DNA of 53,037 bases from an archaeon (GCA_021848045.1 JAJZNC010000054.1:1-53037); one strand, 5' to 3'; counted from the stretch's first letter, positions 34,394-43,457 are shown. Notes: generated by a model from the letters alone, not told the origin. A program made the numbers and translations.

Positions 34394-35028
34394 CTCCGGT
34401 CTATCACCACTCTCCTTCCCTCGATTTTTAGCCTTCCCTCCACGAAGAGCTTGACCGCAAGGGGGTAGATGCGGTGCTCCTGCGCGAGTATCCTGGCCGC
34501 GAGCGTCTCCTCCGTGTCAGTCGGCTCGACCCTGACAGCGGCCTGGGCCACGATGGGCCCCGCGTCGACCTCGGGGACGACGAAGTGCACCGTGCAGCCG
34601 GCCACCTTGACGCCGTGCTCCAGCGCCTGCCTCTGGGCGTCCAGCCCCGGGAAAGAGGGCAGGAGCGAGGGGTGGACGTTCATCAGCCTCCCGCCGAACC
34701 GCTTCACGAACCACGGGGAGAGGAGCCTCATGAACCCGGCGAGGAGGACCAGCCCCTTGCCCGGGGAGACCCCCGCGGCCTCCAGCGCCGCGGCCAGCTT
34801 CTTGTCGTAGTCCTCGCGGCTGGCCGCCCCCTTCGGGTCGACCCAGACGGCCGGGACGCCGCGCCTCTCCGCGACTTTGAGGGCTCTCGCACCTGGCCTG
34901 TCGCTGAGCACCACCGCGACCCTGGCGCCCCCGACGCGGCCGGCCTCGACCGCCCGCAGGATGGCGAGCATGTTGCTCCCCCTTCCGGAGACGAGGATCC
35001 CGATGCTGCAGGGATGCCGGGTCGGCAA
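34390..35028 (-). CDS. purN: Phosphoribosylglycinamide formyltransferase (GAR transformylase)
   Basis: 212 residues from TTG 35028, six bases after the purF stop. Transfers formyl from 10-formyl-THF to GAR. IGILVSGRGSNMLAIL binds substrate phosphate, and FMRLLSPWFV, NVHPSLLPSFPGLDAQRQAL and DAGPIVAQAAV carry the catalytic Asn, His and Asp. An enormous open frame continues upstream through purF in another frame but is not coding. The folate-dependent PurN, rather than PurT, matches the folate genes downstream. Confidence 0.92.
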   Translation of the reverse strand: MPTRHPCSIGILVSGRGSNMLAILRAVEAGRVGGARVAVVLSDRPGARALKVAERRGVPAVWVDPKGAASREDYDKKLAAALEAAGVSPGKGLVLLAGFMRLLSPWFVKRFGGRLMNVHPSLLPSFPGLDAQRQALEHGVKVAGCTVHFVVPEVDAGPIVAQAAVRVEPTDTEETLAARILAQEHRIYPLAVKLFVEGRLKIEGRRVVIDRR

Positions 35029-35033
35029 AGCCC

Positions 35034-36464
35034 TCAGGCCTTCGAGCCCTTTGCGCGCTCCGGGAGGGTGAGCTTCGAGTAGTCCCCGTTGACGCACGCG
35101 TAGCAGAGGCTCTCCTTCGGGAGCCCTATCGCGGAGGCGAGCCCGTCGATGTCGTTGTAGCGGACCTCGTCGACCCCCAGCGACCGGGCGACCTTCGCCC
35201 CTATCGCGTCGACGTCGGTCTCGCCGCGCGCGACCCTGTACGCCAGGAGCTCCTCCCTGTTGGGGAAGTCGACCCCCATGTAGCACGGGTGCATGATGGG
35301 GGGGAAGGTTATCGCCATCTTGATGCTCTTCGCCCCGGCGGCTCGGAGGGCCTCCACGATTATGTCCGAGCTGGTCCCCCTCACCACGCTGTCGTCCACG
35401 ACGATGACGTCCTTCCCCTTTATGGTCTCCTTGATCGGGATGATCCTCTTGACGACCTCCTCGCGCCCCCCCTGCCTGGGCTCGATGAAGCTCCTCATGC
35501 TCCCCTTCCTGCGGTACCGGTCCTTCATCAGCCCCTCGTCCAGGGGGATCCCGCTCTCCGTCGAGTACCCCAGGGCGGCCGGCCTCGCCGAGTCGGGGAC
35601 GGGTATGACGACCTTCCCCTTCATCGCCTTCCTGCGCGCGAGGATCCGCCCCACGCTCTTCCTGGCCTCGTAGACGTTGACCCCGTTTATCACGGAGGAC
35701 GGGTGGGCGAAGTAGGTGTACTCGAAGGAGCAGTGCGCGGGCTCCATCTTGGGGGCGAACCTGAACGACTCGAACCCCCTCTTCGGGCCGCCCAGCCGGA
35801 TCATCTCGCCAGGCTCGACGTCGCGGACGAACTCGGCGTCGACGGCCGCGAACGCGCAGCTCTCCGAGGCTGCGATGTGCGTCCCGGACTTTTTGTGGAA
35901 CCCTATGGAGAGGGGCCTGTAGCCCCTCGGGTCCCTCACGGCGAACACCTCGCCCCGCTTGTTCAGTATCGCGAGCGAGTACGCCCCCTTGACCTCCTTG
36001 GCGAGCCTCTCGAGCGTCCAGAACCAGTCGTTCTCCTCCCGGAGGATCTGGAGCAGCCTCTGCCCCACGACCTTCGTGTCCGTGGAGCAGTCGACGCTGG
36101 CGCGCTGTGACAGGACCGTCTTCTTCAACTCCTCGCTGTTGAAGATCGTCCCGTTGTGGCCCATGCTGAACTCGTTCCCGAACTGGATCGGCTGGGCGTT
36201 GCCGAGGTTCGAGCGCCCCTTGGTCGAGTACCTTACGTGCCCTATCCCCGACGGCCCCTTGTACTGGGCCAGCTCCCGGGCGAAGTTCACCCAGTTGAAG
36301 GCCAGGCCCATGCGCTTGAAGGCGGGCTTCCCGGCTACGGCCACCCCCCAGGACTCCTGCCCCCTGTGCTGGAGCGCCTCGAGGGCCTTTAGAATCTTCT
36401 GGACCACGTCCGTCCCCCTTGTGGAGTACGCGCCCACAACGGCGCAGGCCTCCTTGGCTCCCAT
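35034..36464 (-). CDS. purF: Amidophosphoribosyltransferase, Fe-S type with propeptide
   Basis: 476 residues. The first committed step, making phosphoribosylamine from PRPP and glutamine. A six-residue leader (MGAKEA) precedes the nucleophile Cys7 (CAVVGAYS), so processing is needed as in Bacillus-type enzymes. ALQHRGQESWG and GHVRYSTKG are glutaminase motifs, and VIVVDDSVVRGTSS is the PRPP loop. Cysteines in AHCSFEYTYF, MHPCYMG and LCYACVNG match the four [4Fe-4S] ligands of the B. subtilis enzyme, so it should be oxygen-sensitive. Abuts the purL stop (purL ends at 36465). Confidence 0.94.
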   Translation of the reverse strand: MGAKEACAVVGAYSTRGTDVVQKILKALEALQHRGQESWGVAVAGKPAFKRMGLAFNWVNFARELAQYKGPSGIGHVRYSTKGRSNLGNAQPIQFGNEFSMGHNGTIFNSEELKKTVLSQRASVDCSTDTKVVGQRLLQILREENDWFWTLERLAKEVKGAYSLAILNKRGEVFAVRDPRGYRPLSIGFHKKSGTHIAASESCAFAAVDAEFVRDVEPGEMIRLGGPKRGFESFRFAPKMEPAHCSFEYTYFAHPSSVINGVNVYEARKSVGRILARRKAMKGKVVIPVPDSARPAALGYSTESGIPLDEGLMKDRYRRKGSMRSFIEPRQGGREEVVKRIIPIKETIKGKDVIVVDDSVVRGTSSDIIVEALRAAGAKSIKMAITFPPIMHPCYMGVDFPNREELLAYRVARGETDVDAIGAKVARSLGVDEVRYNDIDGLASAIGLPKESLCYACVNGDYSKLTLPERAKGSKA

Positions 36465-39400
36465 CTAGTCCATCAGCCTCGGTATGGCGCCCTCCCACGT
36501 GGAGAGCATCGAGGCGACGGGGACGCGTGCCGCCCGCCTCCCTGCGGCGGAGAGCTCGAGAGCCGCGCCCCCGACCCTGCCGATGACCGCGCCCGCGACC
36601 CCCGCCCTGCGGAGCGCATCTGAGACTCCCGAGGGGTCGCTCGCCGAGACCACGAACCTCCCGTGCGACTCGGAGAACGCGGCCTCGAGAGGGCCTCCGT
36701 AGGCGCCGGCGACCCTGGAGAGGTCGACGGACGCCCCCAGACCCCCCGCCATCGCCATCTCGGCGAGCGCCACCGCGAGCCCTCCGGACGAGCAGTCGTG
36801 GACGGCGTCCACCAGCCCCGAGCGGGTGAGCGCGAGGACGGCGTTGCACGTCCTCAGGTCGCTCCCCGGGTCGACCGCGGGGCGGGCGGTCGGCGCGACC
36901 GTCGGGAACCTGGAGCAGAGCTCCGAGCCCGCCAGCTCGGGGCGGGTCTCCCCCACGAGGAGGACGGAGTCCCCCTCCCGCTTGAAACCCGTGGTCTTCA
37001 GCGCCTTCTCGTCGGCGGCGAGCCCGACGACGAGGGCTATCGGGCTGGGCTTTATCGCTCGCCCGGTCGCGGTGTCCTCGTTGTAGAAGCTCACCTTCCC
37101 CCCGACTACCGGGAGCCCGAAGGCCTTGCAGTAGTCGGCCATCCCCCTGAGGTTCTCCCGGAAGGCCCAGTAGACCCCTGGGTCGGAGGGGTCCCCAGAC
37201 TGGAGGTGGTCGAGCATGGCTATCGGCTCGGCCCCCACGGAGACGACGTTCCTGCACGCCTCGGCGACGCACCCAGCCGCCCCAGCGTACGGGTCGAGGG
37301 CGACCTGCCTGCTGTTCCCGTCCCCCTTGATGGCGAGGAACCTCCCGTTCGGGAGCCTCATGACCGCCGCGTCAGCCTGGCCAGGCTTCACGACCGTCCT
37401 CACGCCCACCTCGTGGTCGTACTGCTGGTAGACCCACCTCTTGCTCGCCACGTTCGGCGAGGCCAGCACACCGAGGAGGGCGTCGCCCAGGGCGGGTGGC
37501 GGGCCGGCCCTCTTCCCGGAGGGCTTGGACCTGGGCGCCCTCGATGGCCACGGTATGAGCGGGGCCTCGGTCACGAGCGATGCCGGGAGGTCCGCGACCA
37601 CCCTGCCGCCCCACCTGAGCACGAGGTTCGGCGTCGACGTCACCTTGCCGATGACCGAGTACGGGACGTCGTACTTCTCGAGGACCGAGAGGACGTCCCT
37701 GCCGCCGTCCGGGGGGAGGACCAGGAGCATCCTCTCCTGCGACTCTGAGGTCATCACCTCGGTGGGGGACATGTCGTCCTCGCGGAGGCGGACCCTCTTC
37801 AGCTCGACGTCGACCCCTGTCCCTCCCTTGGAGGCCACCTCCGAGAGCGCGGTGGAGAGCCCCCCGCCGCCGAGGTCCTTCATCCCCCGTATGTCGGCGC
37901 GGTTCTCGATGGCCTCGAGGAGCGAGTCCAGCAGGAGCTTCTTCATGAATGGGTCGGGTACCTGCACGGAGGACCTTTCGCTCGCCGCGTCCTCCTTGAG
38001 GTTCTTGGAGGCGAACGTGGCCCCCTTTATCCCGTCGCGGCCCGTGCTCCCGCCGATGAGCACGAGCACGTCCCCCGGAGCCTTGGCCTCGCCCAGGATG
38101 AGGAGCCCCTTCCTCCCGACGCCGACGCAGGCGACGTCGACCAGGCAGTTCCTCTCGAACGACCCGTCGAACTCCACCTCCCCGGCGACCGTGGGGATCC
38201 CGGTGCAGTTGTGGGTGACTATCCCGCCGGAGGTGATGTAGTTGTGGGTCCCCTCGACCTCGAAGTTGAAGACCCGAAAGTCGCCTTCGACGACCTCCAA
38301 GGAGGAGACCTTGACGGCCGCGAGCCTCTCCATGGAGATCCCGCGACGGCGCTCCGTCGAGCTCGGGACGTGCAGGGCGGACCGCGCCCCGGCTCCGACC
38401 ACCAGCCCTATCGGGGGAACCTCCTTCGGGGCCTCGGCCATGGCCCCTCCGGCGACCGAGAGCTCGCTGAACCACGCCTCGGAACCGGCCCGGGACGGGG
38501 CAGAGCAGCTCGGCACGTGCCCGAGGGCGTGAAGGAGCAGGAGCACCTGCTGGAAGAGGGTCGGGCTCGCGCTCCCGAACCGCACCTCGAGCGAGCGAGA
38601 CGCCCCCGTCGTGAGCCGCCCGTTGCCCCTCACGATCCCTTTCAGGACCTCGATGCTCAGGCCGATCGGGCGCTCGTAGAATACCGACGGGATCTTCTTG
38701 GTGTACCGGTCTAGGCCCGCCTCGAGGACGTGGGTGAAGAACCGTGCCAGGGCGGTCGACGAGACCTCGACGAAAGAGGAACCCGCCTCGAGGCGCGTGC
38801 TGTGCCTGATCGAGAGCCGCTCCAGGATGGAACAGACCCTCTGGACGTGCTCGAGCTCGTCAGACCCGAACGTCCAGGTCACCTTCAAAGCGCCCCCCGC
38901 GGCGGCCTTGCCGGCTCCGCGGTCCACCCGCCCTCCGGACAGGTAGTACCCTACGAGCCGCGACAGGTCGTCGTCGAGGTCCACGGCCGCCGGCACCGTC
39001 GTCGCCCCTCCTCGTCGAGCGCACAGCAGCAGCTTGTCCCTGGGAAGCCTGAGCGTGGAGGTCGACTCCACCGAGAGAAGGGTCTCCAGGGGGATGCGGT
39101 TCGTCCTGAAGTAGCGAGACCTCTGCGAGGCGCTCACGCCGGCGCGGCGCAAGAGCGGGTCGAGCTCATCCTTGAACTCCCTCAGGGTGTTGCCCCTTGT
39201 CGTCACGGCTATCCCGTCGGCCGCGCCCTTCTTGCCGAGCTCGTCGACGAGGTCTATCCCCTCCGGGGCTAGGGCTTCCCTCGGGTAGGGAAAGTCTCGC
39301 GCCAAGGGCAAGGAGTCTCCCTCTTTCAGGCTCTTCGCCTCCGTGGTCTCGACCTCCCCATCCCTGAGCAGGAACATGGGGTGGTCAGGGGTGACTAGGA

Positions 39401-40124
39401 TCTGGCCCCCGGAGTCGGTCCTGATCTTGACCATCGTGGTCGCCTTGGCCTCGTAGACCCTCGAGACCCTGCGGAACTGTGCTTCAGAACTCGCAAAGTC
39501 GAACGAGAGCATCCGAAGCCCTCCCAGGGGCTTGCTTATGACCAGCCCTCCTTCGCGGAACTCTCCCGCAAGCCGGCCCGCCGCCGCCAGGCCCTCGACC
39601 AGCTCGAGCGCCGTCCCGACCCGCACGCCTCCCGAGTCGGCGAAGCAGACGGTCTCATCCTCAGACAGGCAGTTGCCGTAGTCGGCGATCCCTCTCACGA
39701 CGTTCTTCAGCAGCCAGCGCGAGTGTCCGCTCTTCTCGATGTCTCCGAACCGCAGTATGTCGACGAGCGCGATCGGCCGGCTCGCCACCGAGAGGATGTC
39801 TCGCAGGACCCCGCCTATCCCCGTGGAGGCCCCCCCGTAGGGGTCGACGGCCGAGGGGTGGTTGTGGCTCTCGATGTGGAGGGTCACGACGTGCCCGTCG
39901 CCGACGTCCACGACCCCGGCGTCGTACCCGGGGCCCAGGACCACCCGCGGCCCGGTCGTCGGGAAGAGCTTGAGGAGCCCCCTCGAGGACTTGTAGCTGC
40001 TGTGCTCCGACCACTCGGCGTCGATGATCGACCACTCGGTCTCGTTGGGCTCCCTCCCCAGTGACCTGCGGACGACGGCCATCTCCCCGGGGGAGAGCCC
40101 CAGGCCGAGCTGCTCCGCCTTCAG
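36465..40124 (-). CDS. purL: Phosphoribosylformylglycinamidine synthase II with an intein
   Basis: The PurL subunit of FGAM synthase, which uses ammonia from PurQ with PurS as the bridge. Host motifs: LGREPNETEW, AEWSEHSSYKSS, IESHNHPSAVDPYGGASTGIGG (interrupted after GIADYGN) and DLGGGGLSTAL. The host part is about 731 residues once the 488-residue intein is removed. The first ATG is 40082, but PurL homology (QLGLGLSPGEMAVVRRSLGREPN aligns to Bacillus QMGVSDDEFALIESILGR) extends upstream. The only candidate is CTG 40124, which overlaps the purQ stop as CTGA. If CTG is not used, the protein starts at 40082 with 1205 residues before splicing. Confidence 0.93.
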   Translation of the reverse strand: MKAEQLGLGLSPGEMAVVRRSLGREPNETEWSIIDAEWSEHSSYKSSRGLLKLFPTTGPRVVLGPGYDAGVVDVGDGHVVTLHIESHNHPSAVDPYGGASTGIGGVLRDILSVASRPIALVDILRFGDIEKSGHSRWLLKNVVRGIADYGNCLSEDETVCFADSGGVRVGTALELVEGLAAAGRLAGEFREGGLVISKPLGGLRMLSFDFASSEAQFRRVSRVYEAKATTMVKIRTDSGGQILVTPDHPMFLLRDGEVETTEAKSLKEGDSLPLARDFPYPREALAPEGIDLVDELGKKGAADGIAVTTRGNTLREFKDELDPLLRRAGVSASQRSRYFRTNRIPLETLLSVESTSTLRLPRDKLLLCARRGGATTVPAAVDLDDDLSRLVGYYLSGGRVDRGAGKAAAGGALKVTWTFGSDELEHVQRVCSILERLSIRHSTRLEAGSSFVEVSSTALARFFTHVLEAGLDRYTKKIPSVFYERPIGLSIEVLKGIVRGNGRLTTGASRSLEVRFGSASPTLFQQVLLLLHALGHVPSCSAPSRAGSEAWFSELSVAGGAMAEAPKEVPPIGLVVGAGARSALHVPSSTERRRGISMERLAAVKVSSLEVVEGDFRVFNFEVEGTHNYITSGGIVTHNCTGIPTVAGEVEFDGSFERNCLVDVACVGVGRKGLLILGEAKAPGDVLVLIGGSTGRDGIKGATFASKNLKEDAASERSSVQVPDPFMKKLLLDSLLEAIENRADIRGMKDLGGGGLSTALSEVASKGGTGVDVELKRVRLREDDMSPTEVMTSESQERMLLVLPPDGGRDVLSVLEKYDVPYSVIGKVTSTPNLVLRWGGRVVADLPASLVTEAPLIPWPSRAPRSKPSGKRAGPPPALGDALLGVLASPNVASKRWVYQQYDHEVGVRTVVKPGQADAAVMRLPNGRFLAIKGDGNSRQVALDPYAGAAGCVAEACRNVVSVGAEPIAMLDHLQSGDPSDPGVYWAFRENLRGMADYCKAFGLPVVGGKVSFYNEDTATGRAIKPSPIALVVGLAADEKALKTTGFKREGDSVLLVGETRPELAGSELCSRFPTVAPTARPAVDPGSDLRTCNAVLALTRSGLVDAVHDCSSGGLAVALAEMAMAGGLGASVDLSRVAGAYGGPLEAAFSESHGRFVVSASDPSGVSDALRRAGVAGAVIGRVGGAALELSAAGRRAARVPVASMLSTWEGAIPRLMD
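38208..39671 (-). other. Intein in PurL (488 residues) with a degenerate LAGLIDADG endonuclease
   Basis: Starts at Cys in GNCLSEDETVC (block A) and ends at the Asn of IVTHN, followed by Cys+1 of the host (CTGIPTVAGEVEF). Block B is VTPDHPMFLL (the TxxH-type His) and block F/G is RVFNFEVEGTHNYITSGG. Splicing residues Cys1, block-B His, penultimate His, terminal Asn and Cys+1 are intact, so splicing should work. The central region has two relics of LAGLIDADG motifs, LSRLVGYYLSGGRVD and EVLKGIVRGNGRLT. In both, the catalytic acidic residue is replaced (Gly and Asn), so homing is probably lost. Confidence 0.9.
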
Positions 40125-40840
40125 GCCCTGTCCCTCCTTGCGGGCCCGGCGAGGAGCGAGGAGAGCACCATCGCCCCGTGGGAGGTCCCGAACGGGCTAA
40201 GCAGCGCCTCGACCGCCCTCTCCGGATGAGGCATCAGCCCCACCACGTTCCCCTCCTTGTTCCTGAGCCCGGCTATGTTGTGGAGCGTGCCTGTGGGGTT
40301 GCTCGCGGGGGTCGGCCTGCCCGACCCGTCGCAGTATCGGAAGGCGACCAGCCCGTCACGCTCCAGGCGGGCCAGCTCCCCGCGCTCGAGGTAGAACCTC
40401 CCCTCGCCGTGGGCGATGGGGAGGTCGAGGACCTGCCCCGCTTTCAGCGAACGGGTGAAAGGCGTCCCCGTGTCCTCGACGCGGACGTGGGTCCACTTGC
40501 AGACGAACTTCAGGGTCGAGTTCCTCAGGAGGGCGCCCGGAAGGAGGCCGGCCTCGACCAGTATCTGGAAGCCGTTGCACACCCCGAGGACAGGCGTCCC
40601 GCGCTCCGCCAGGCGCCTGACCTCCGCCATTGCAGGGGAGTTCGCGGCGATCGCGCCTGCCCTCAGCCTGTCGGCGAACGAGAAGCCCCCCGGGAGGACC
40701 ACGGCGTCCCAGCCCCCCCTGCCCAGCGACTCGTCCTCGTGCCAGACCAGAGCCGGCTCGACCCCCCTGACGAGGCGGAGACCGTGCACCATGTCGAGGT
40801 CGCAGTTGCTGCCGGGGAACCGGACGACCGCGACCTTCAT
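40121..40840 (-). CDS. purQ: FGAM synthase glutaminase subunit
   Basis: 239 residues. The class I glutaminase that delivers ammonia to PurL. The nucleophile Cys is in GVCNGFQILVEAG, with His and Glu in MPHPERAVEAL. VAVVRFPGSNCDLDMVHGL is the family N-terminus. Its start overlaps the purS stop by four bases (ATGA), and its own stop overlaps the proposed CTG start of purL, so purS-Q-L are translated in a chain and made in stoichiometric amounts. Confidence 0.95.
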   Translation of the reverse strand: MKVAVVRFPGSNCDLDMVHGLRLVRGVEPALVWHEDESLGRGGWDAVVLPGGFSFADRLRAGAIAANSPAMAEVRRLAERGTPVLGVCNGFQILVEAGLLPGALLRNSTLKFVCKWTHVRVEDTGTPFTRSLKAGQVLDLPIAHGEGRFYLERGELARLERDGLVAFRYCDGSGRPTPASNPTGTLHNIAGLRNKEGNVVGLMPHPERAVEALLSPFGTSHGAMVLSSLLAGPARRDRA

Positions 40841-41127
40841 CGACCTGGTACCTTACCAACCGAGACCTCGCAAGAGTGAGCAGCCGGGTTGAATATCCTC
40901 AGGTCGTTGCACATCTTCTCGACCAGCCTCTTCGCGGAGTCGGCGTCGGGGGCCACGACGGTCACCCGGAGGTACTTGCCTGCGCGTATCGACTCCACCT
41001 GCTCGAAGCCCGACTTGGAGACCAGGTCGTGCAGGATGGTCTCTCCTTCGGGCTCCCGCACGCCAGCCTTGTTGGAGATGACCACGCTCACCTCGAACGT
41101 TCGACCCTTAGGCGTAGTAGACGCCAA
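40837..41127 (-). CDS. purS: FGAM synthase subunit PurS
   Basis: 96 residues. A small dimeric subunit that bridges PurL and PurQ. TFEVSVVISNKAGVREPEGE and GFEQVESIRAGKYLRVTV align to the two beta-alpha-beta halves of the family. The start TTG 41127 gives a ten-residue extension. However, the CTTAAATAG box at 41138-41146 is only about 15 bp upstream, so transcription may begin inside this frame and translation at GTG 41091, or another TATA is used. First gene of the minus-strand purine operon. Confidence 0.9.
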   Translation of the reverse strand: MASTTPKGRTFEVSVVISNKAGVREPEGETILHDLVSKSGFEQVESIRAGKYLRVTVVAPDADSAKRLVEKMCNDLRIFNPAAHSCEVSVGKVPGR

Positions 41128-41225
41128 TTTTTCGCGTCTATTTAAGTCGGATTTGGCACGCCCTTGTTAAACCGGCCGCCCACCGATACGGGGAAATAGC
41201 CACCGCCGTGGGGAACTGCCTGGTC
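41128..41225. promoter_or_regulatory. Divergent promoter purS / purH
   Basis: Minus-strand CTTAAATAG (41138-41146) faces purS and a plus-strand TTGTTAAACC (about 41163-41172) faces purH. About 100 bp serves the two halves of the purine pathway, so they are probably co-regulated. No PurR-like palindrome stands out. Confidence 0.45.
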
Positions 41226-42842
41226 ATGGATCCGTCGGGGGACGTCGAGGTCAAGACCGCCATACTGAGCGTGGCGGACAAGTCTGGGCTAGTGGATTTC
41301 GCCCGGGGGCTCAGGTCGTTCGGCGTGTCCCTCCTGGCCACTGGAGGGACGTACACCTCGCTCAAGGAGGCCGGCGTCGATGTGAGGAGCCTCGGCGAGG
41401 CGATGGGGCTCTCGGAGGCGCTCTCGGGGAGGGTCAAGACCCTCCACTCGAGCCTGTTCGCAGGGATCCTCGCGAAGCGGGACGACCCGGGACACATGCG
41501 CGAGCTGGCGGCGATGGGCGTCACCCCCATAGAGATGGTGGTCTGCAACTTCTATCCATTCGAGAAGGTCTCGAAGGACCCCGGCGCGACGGAGGAGGGG
41601 GTGGTGGAGAACATCGACATCGGGGGCCCCTCGATGGTGAGGGCGTCGACCAAGAACCACCTCTACGTCACCGTGGTCCCCTCCCCCAGGGCGTACCCGG
41701 AGGTCCTCGAGGAGATGGCGAAGAAGCGGGGGAGGGTGGGGATCGGGCTCCGCAGGAGGCTCGCCGTGGAGGCCTTCGCCACCACCTCGTCCTACGACGC
41801 GGCGATCTACAACGAGCTCCGGAGGAGGTTCTCCCCGGAAGACAGGTTCCCGGCGAGGTTCGTGCTCTCCGCGACGAAGCGCCAGGACGCCAGGTACGGT
41901 GAGAACCCCGACCAGAGGGCGGCCATCTACTCGGTGGACGGGGCACGCGGGATGACAGAGTGGAAGCAGCTCTCGGGGGATTCGATGTCGTTCAACAACT
42001 ACCTGGATGTGGGGAGCGCGTACGACATCGTTGAAGGCTTCGAGGACCGCCCTACCGCGGCCACGGTCAAGCACGGCCAGATCAGCGGCTTCGCGTTCGC
42101 CCCGACGATAGCGAGGGCGTACGAGCTCGCCCACGCATCCGACCCCGAGGCGGACTTCGGGGGCACGGTGGTGCTGAACAGGCAGGTCGACGCCGCCGCG
42201 GCGCAGCTGATCGGGAAGAACGCTGGCAGGGCAGACGCCTCGGTCTACACGGAGATACTCATCGCCCCGGGGTACGAGGAGGCCGCGGTGGAGGCCCTGA
42301 AGGCGAAGCAGACGAAGAAGATCCGCCTTATCCTCGCAGAGGAGCGCCCAGACTACGGGTACGACCTGAGGGAGCTCGAGGGCGCCATCCTCCTCCAGGA
42401 GCCGGCGGACTATCGGCGGCGGCTCGACCGGGCCAGCCTCACGTTCCCCACGAAGGCGAAGCCGGACCAGACGACCCTGCTCAAGCTCCTCGCCGCGTGG
42501 GAGGTCGTCAGGCGGGTACAGTCGAACGGGATAGTCGTCGCTGACGGGACGGCGGGCGGAGCGGACATCTCGGAGTTCTGGACGCTCGGGGTGGCGAGCT
42601 TCAGGAAGAGGAGCGGAGCGGTGAAGATAGCCCTCGACAACGCGGGCGGGAGGGCCAGGGGAGCGGTGTGCGCCTCGGACGGCTTCTTCCCCTTCAGGGA
42701 CAACGTCGACCTGCTGGGGAGGGCGGGCGTGAGGGCGGTCATCCAACCCGGCGGGTCGATAAGCGACGACGACGTCGTGGGGGCCGCCGACGAGCACGGC
42801 ATCGCCATGGCGATGACCCACACGAGGGCGTTCAAGCACTAG
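41226..42842 (+). CDS. purH: Bifunctional AICAR transformylase / IMP cyclohydrolase
   Basis: 538 residues from ATG 41226; a GTG at 41208 would add six. The last two steps to IMP. The N-terminal IMP cyclohydrolase part has AILSVADKSGLVDFA, LLATGGTYTSLKEAG and VKTLHSSLFAGIL. The C-terminal AICARFT part has RYGENPDQRAA, QLSGDSMSFNNYLD and CASDGFFPFRDNVDL with AVIQPGGSISDDDVV. The usual KH-x-NPCG motif reads KHGQISG at 42069-42089: Lys-His is kept but NPC is lost. Divergent from purS. Confidence 0.94.
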   Translation: MDPSGDVEVKTAILSVADKSGLVDFARGLRSFGVSLLATGGTYTSLKEAGVDVRSLGEAMGLSEALSGRVKTLHSSLFAGILAKRDDPGHMRELAAMGVTPIEMVVCNFYPFEKVSKDPGATEEGVVENIDIGGPSMVRASTKNHLYVTVVPSPRAYPEVLEEMAKKRGRVGIGLRRRLAVEAFATTSSYDAAIYNELRRRFSPEDRFPARFVLSATKRQDARYGENPDQRAAIYSVDGARGMTEWKQLSGDSMSFNNYLDVGSAYDIVEGFEDRPTAATVKHGQISGFAFAPTIARAYELAHASDPEADFGGTVVLNRQVDAAAAQLIGKNAGRADASVYTEILIAPGYEEAAVEALKAKQTKKIRLILAEERPDYGYDLRELEGAILLQEPADYRRRLDRASLTFPTKAKPDQTTLLKLLAAWEVVRRVQSNGIVVADGTAGGADISEFWTLGVASFRKRSGAVKIALDNAGGRARGAVCASDGFFPFRDNVDLLGRAGVRAVIQPGGSISDDDVVGAADEHGIAMAMTHTRAFKH

Positions 42843-42851
42843 GGGCTGGGC

Positions 42852-43457
42852 ATGTCCTCCGGGAGCAAGGCCGCCCGCGCGCTGCTCTCGGCGCTCGTGC
42901 TGCTCGGCGTGGCGCTCGCGTCGCCCGCCCACGCCGCGGGCTACACGGTGTCCGTCGCGACGGACATGCCGTCGTACTCGGGCGACCAGCCGATAGTGGT
43001 TACGGGGACGGTCTCCCCCCCTCCGGGCGAGGGGACTGCGGTGATAGTCTCGATAACGAACTCGGCGGGCGCGCTGGCCGACGTCTACGAGGCCGTCCCG
43101 GACCCCTCGACGGGGGCGTTCTCCGTCACCAGCCATCCCGGCGGCAACCCCGCCTGGACGAGCGGGACGTTCACCGTCAACGCCACGTGGGGCGGGGACG
43201 GCTCGTCCGCGACCTCGGCCGTCACGTTCGCATACGCCGCCCCGCCCGCCGCCTCGTCCTCCGCTTCGTCGTCCACCGCGTCGAGCTCGAGCAGCTCGGC
43301 CGCCTCGAGCGCGACCTCGTCCGGCAGCAGGTCCTCTTCGAGCACGTCGACCGCGAACGCCCCGGAGTTCCCCCCGCAGTCCCTGGCCTGGTTGACCCTC
43401 GCCGCGCTGGCGGTCGCCGCGCTCGCCTCGGCGAGAAGGGCCGAAAAAACGCATTAA
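42852..43457 (+). CDS. Exported Ser-rich protein with a PEF-like C-terminal sorting signal
   Basis: 201 residues. Signal peptide (about 8-29, ALLSALVLLGVALASPAHAA), one beta-sandwich-like domain (about 32-128, TDMPSYSGDQPIVVTGTV to SATSAVTFAYA), then an about 50-residue Ser/Thr/Ala linker suited to O-glycosylation. The C-terminus has APEFPPQ, a hydrophobic helix and a basic tail (ARRAEKTH). This PEF + helix + basic tail is the layout of archaeosortase substrates (PEF-CTERM). It starts nine bases after the purH stop. Confidence 0.65.
   Translation: MSSGSKAARALLSALVLLGVALASPAHAAGYTVSVATDMPSYSGDQPIVVTGTVSPPPGEGTAVIVSITNSAGALADVYEAVPDPSTGAFSVTSHPGGNPAWTSGTFTVNATWGGDGSSATSAVTFAYAAPPAASSSASSSTASSSSSSAASSATSSGSRSSSSTSTANAPEFPPQSLAWLTLAALAVAALASARRAEKTH

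Noticed and set aside
34390-37272. A 960-codon minus-strand open frame running from purN through purF into purL
   Set aside because: Only the last 212 residues match a protein (PurN). The rest is out of frame with the clear PurF and PurL coding and is Arg/Gly/Pro-rich, a product of high GC.
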